A program made the translations under genes and the position numbers. 23,938 nt of DNA from DAOTYX01 sp034434635 (lineage in GTDB: Bacteria > Chloroflexota > Anaerolineae > B4-G1 > DUEL01): assembly GCA_034434635.1 (NCBI GenBank), contig DAOTYX010000006.1, positions 1 through 23,938 on the forward strand. Direction: 5' to 3'. Below the pieces are notes generated by a model, which worked only from the letters and a program-made list of their open reading frames with translations, was not told the DNA's origin and did not search any database. Within the stretch, counting starts at the first letter, position 1; each line of letters opens with the position of its first letter. Positions 22,481-23,938 of the stretch are shown piece by piece.

Positions 22481-23657
22481 GATAAGCCGCTGCACCCAGC
22501 GCCAGTGCTAACTGAGGCTCGTTCAGCACGGAACAGACGATGACGGGGATAGCCCGGGTGTCTGGGCTCCTCTTGAGCGTCATCAGGAACTCCCACCCAT
22601 CCTCTTTGGGCATCATCACGTCCAGAACGATCACCGCAGGCCGCGTCTCGGCCAGGATACGTCGGGCTTCTGCTCCGTTGCTTGCCCCAACGACCTGCCA
22701 GGTATGGCCGGCCAGGTAGCGGCGGAAGAGGTCCACGAAGCCCTCGTTGTCGTCCACGACCAGGAGCAGGTTCTGGAAGGCTGCTGGCCAAACCAGGCAG
22801 GCTTCCCAACGATCGCTGCTCTCCTCTCCCAGGAGAAGCGTTCCTCCGAGAGCGCTGGTCAGCCGGTAGCAGACCTGTAGCTCCGGCAGTTCACGCTCGA
22901 TGCCGGCCACAAGCCCGGTAGCCGTCACCCGGATTCCCTTCTCATTCTCCCGAACGAATCCGCCGACCTCGAGCCCACCTCCACGAGCCGCCTGAACCGC
23001 GCAGGTGATCAGGTTGAGCACCGCCTGGCGCAGCATCACGCGGTCAGCGTTGATGTGCATCGAGCCTGGCGACGTGAGAAAACGAAGCGACACTCCGTTT
23101 GTGCGCGCCAGTGGCTCAACGACATTGCGCAGGTCATCGAGGAGGTCCGCCACATCCACCGTCTCCCAGGTGGCGCGCGCGCTCAACCGTTCCGTCTCCA
23201 GGCGGATCAGACTCTCCCGCGACGAGCCTGCGCCTGCTCCGGTTTCAGGCTCCCCACTGGCCTCCTGGTATCGTTCCCATAGCCGGTCCGTCAAGGCCCG
23301 TAGCACCCGTGCCTGCTCGCGAAAGTACTGACTTCGCCCCAGCGCCAGGCGGCGCATGGCTGCGTCGGGGCTGAGCCCCTCGATATAACGCAATTCAAGG
23401 ATCCGATAGGCCCGCCAGTCGGCCGAATCGGCCGGCGCGCCGTTTCCCGGGCGCATGGCCCGGACGGCCTCCAGGAGCACCCGGCGCAGGTTCTGGCTGC
23501 GTTGCCCATACGCGCCAGGCGTGTCGTCGGCCAGCAGGCTGGCCAGGGGGTGTGTCTGCAGATAGGCTGAGTCGTACAGCCGGTTGAGAGCCTCGCGAAC
23601 CCAGCGCGCAAATGACTCGCGGGTCACTGGTGTGGTGCGTTCTGACATGTCTGACAT
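22395..23657 (-). CDS. response-regulator protein with sigma4-like helices, degenerate ATPase domain and intact receiver
   Basis: A 420-residue soluble protein. Residues about 80-128 (WRAYRILELRYIEGLSPDAA, then RRLALGRSQYFREQA) resemble a sigma-factor region 4 HTH. Residues 165-292 resemble a histidine-kinase ATPase domain without a HisKA: the N-box reads NLITCAVQAA, with C219 where the Mg-binding Asn is expected, and glycine boxes are poor, so ATP binding is doubtful. The receiver (295-408) is complete: D302/D303, phosphoacceptor D346 in VLDVMMPKEDG and K395 in YLTKPVT. No output domain follows. The start is uncertain: ATG 23657, ATG 23648 or GTG 23714 are all possible and none has a strong ribosome site. 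It converges with the hybrid kinase and may be its partner, supplying the receiver that the kinase lacks. Confidence 0.82.
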   Translation of the reverse strand: MSDMSERTTPVTRESFARWVREALNRLYDSAYLQTHPLASLLADDTPGAYGQRSQNLRRVLLEAVRAMRPGNGAPADSADWRAYRILELRYIEGLSPDAAMRRLALGRSQYFREQARVLRALTDRLWERYQEASGEPETGAGAGSSRESLIRLETERLSARATWETVDVADLLDDLRNVVEPLARTNGVSLRFLTSPGSMHINADRVMLRQAVLNLITCAVQAARGGGLEVGGFVRENEKGIRVTATGLVAGIERELPELQVCYRLTSALGGTLLLGEESSDRWEACLVWPAAFQNLLLVVDDNEGFVDLFRRYLAGHTWQVVGASNGAEARRILAETRPAVIVLDVMMPKEDGWEFLMTLKRSPDTRAIPVIVCSVLNEPQLALALGAAAYLTKPVTRQALLEALAPWSLLAANQGPAR

Positions 23658-23807
23658 GCCTGAAATGTGGACTCTTGTCGGAGCAAAAAGGGACAAAACC
23701 TCTTTACTGGGCACTACTCCATACTATAATATAACTAAGGCTCGCACCCCCCGCGTGTTCTGCCAGAACTTCTCCGGGATAGAGTTGTGTTCCTCCCTCC
23801 TGCACGC

Positions 23808-23913
23808 CAGCCGACAGATATGGTCGGCTGCAGACCGCGGCGGGACAGGCCGTCACCCAAGCCCAGAAACACGCCCTGGTGACCAGAGTACACTATCTGG
23901 GTGGCTTTGTCAA
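23808..23913 (-). promoter_or_regulatory. candidate promoter and leader hairpin upstream of the response-regulator gene
   Basis: On the minus strand TTGACA (23908-23913), a 17-bp spacer and TACTCT (23885-23890) form a possible promoter with a weak -10. Downstream, CAGCCGAC (23808-23815) and GTCGGCTG (23823-23830) form a perfect 8-bp stem with a 7-nt loop in the predicted leader. An AT-rich TATAGT at 23723-23728 is an alternative -10. I see no gene in 23658-23938. Confidence 0.4.
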
Positions 23914-23938
23914 GGACAGCGCTAACCTCTTGGAGTTA

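Noticed and set aside
23641..23660. Direct repeat of CTGACATG near the response-regulator start as an operator
   Set aside because: It overlaps the likely first codons and is too short to separate from chance.
23584..23925. 113-codon plus-strand frame at the window end
   Set aside because: It runs opposite the regulator N-terminus and its promoter region, with no domain and no ribosome site.

Overview
The window is GC-rich bacterial chromosome, densely packed with short intergenic gaps, TTG/ATG starts, mostly clear Shine-Dalgarno sites and several near-consensus sigma70-type promoters. A GAAC-N4-GTTC (Gram-positive-type) SOS box before uvrA, a SHOCT-like/DUF2089/DUF4097 operon, InhA-like secreted metallopeptidases, SLC45-like MFS and SIS genes, and abundant short palindromic and simple-sequence repeats together suggest a member of the Chloroflexota (Anaerolineae-like). 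That assignment is inference from gene style, not from a marker phylogeny. No rRNA, tRNA, CRISPR array, transposase or phage gene was seen.

Layout. Positions 1-345 hold a 96-bp tandem repeat built round a cloverleaf-like palindromic element. Positions 359-2219 are a housekeeping operon: TraR/DksA-type zinc protein, lspA, and an RluD-type pseudouridine synthase. Then come a nitrilase-family protein whose catalytic cysteine is replaced by glycine (2253-3065), a SIS-domain sugar-phosphate enzyme (minus) divergent from an SLC45-like MFS transporter, a DEDDh exonuclease-like protein with a helical tail (5658-6938), and uvrA (minus) with a promoter and SOS box.

Positions 10080-14961 look like one operon: a DUF2089 zinc-ribbon/HTH regulator, a DUF4097-like beta-repeat protein, a tandem-GNAT protein, an MFS exporter, and two paralogous small proteins, one with two membrane helices. 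Four of these six genes carry the same roughly 28-residue SHOCT-like helical hairpin, at the C-terminus of two and the N-terminus of two. This is the most system-like part of the window: it looks like a membrane-linked sensing or regulatory module whose parts may dock through the shared motif. Its function is unknown to me.

Positions 14949-19989 (minus) hold murI and two tandem paralogous exported HExxH metallopeptidases with InhA/MAM-like C-termini, separated by palindromic repeats. Positions 20136-23938 hold a membrane hybrid histidine kinase with a degenerate and an atypical receiver, and, converging on it with an 86-bp coding overlap, a protein with a sigma4-like helical region, a degenerate ATPase domain and an intact receiver. 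The two are probably partners in one signalling pathway.
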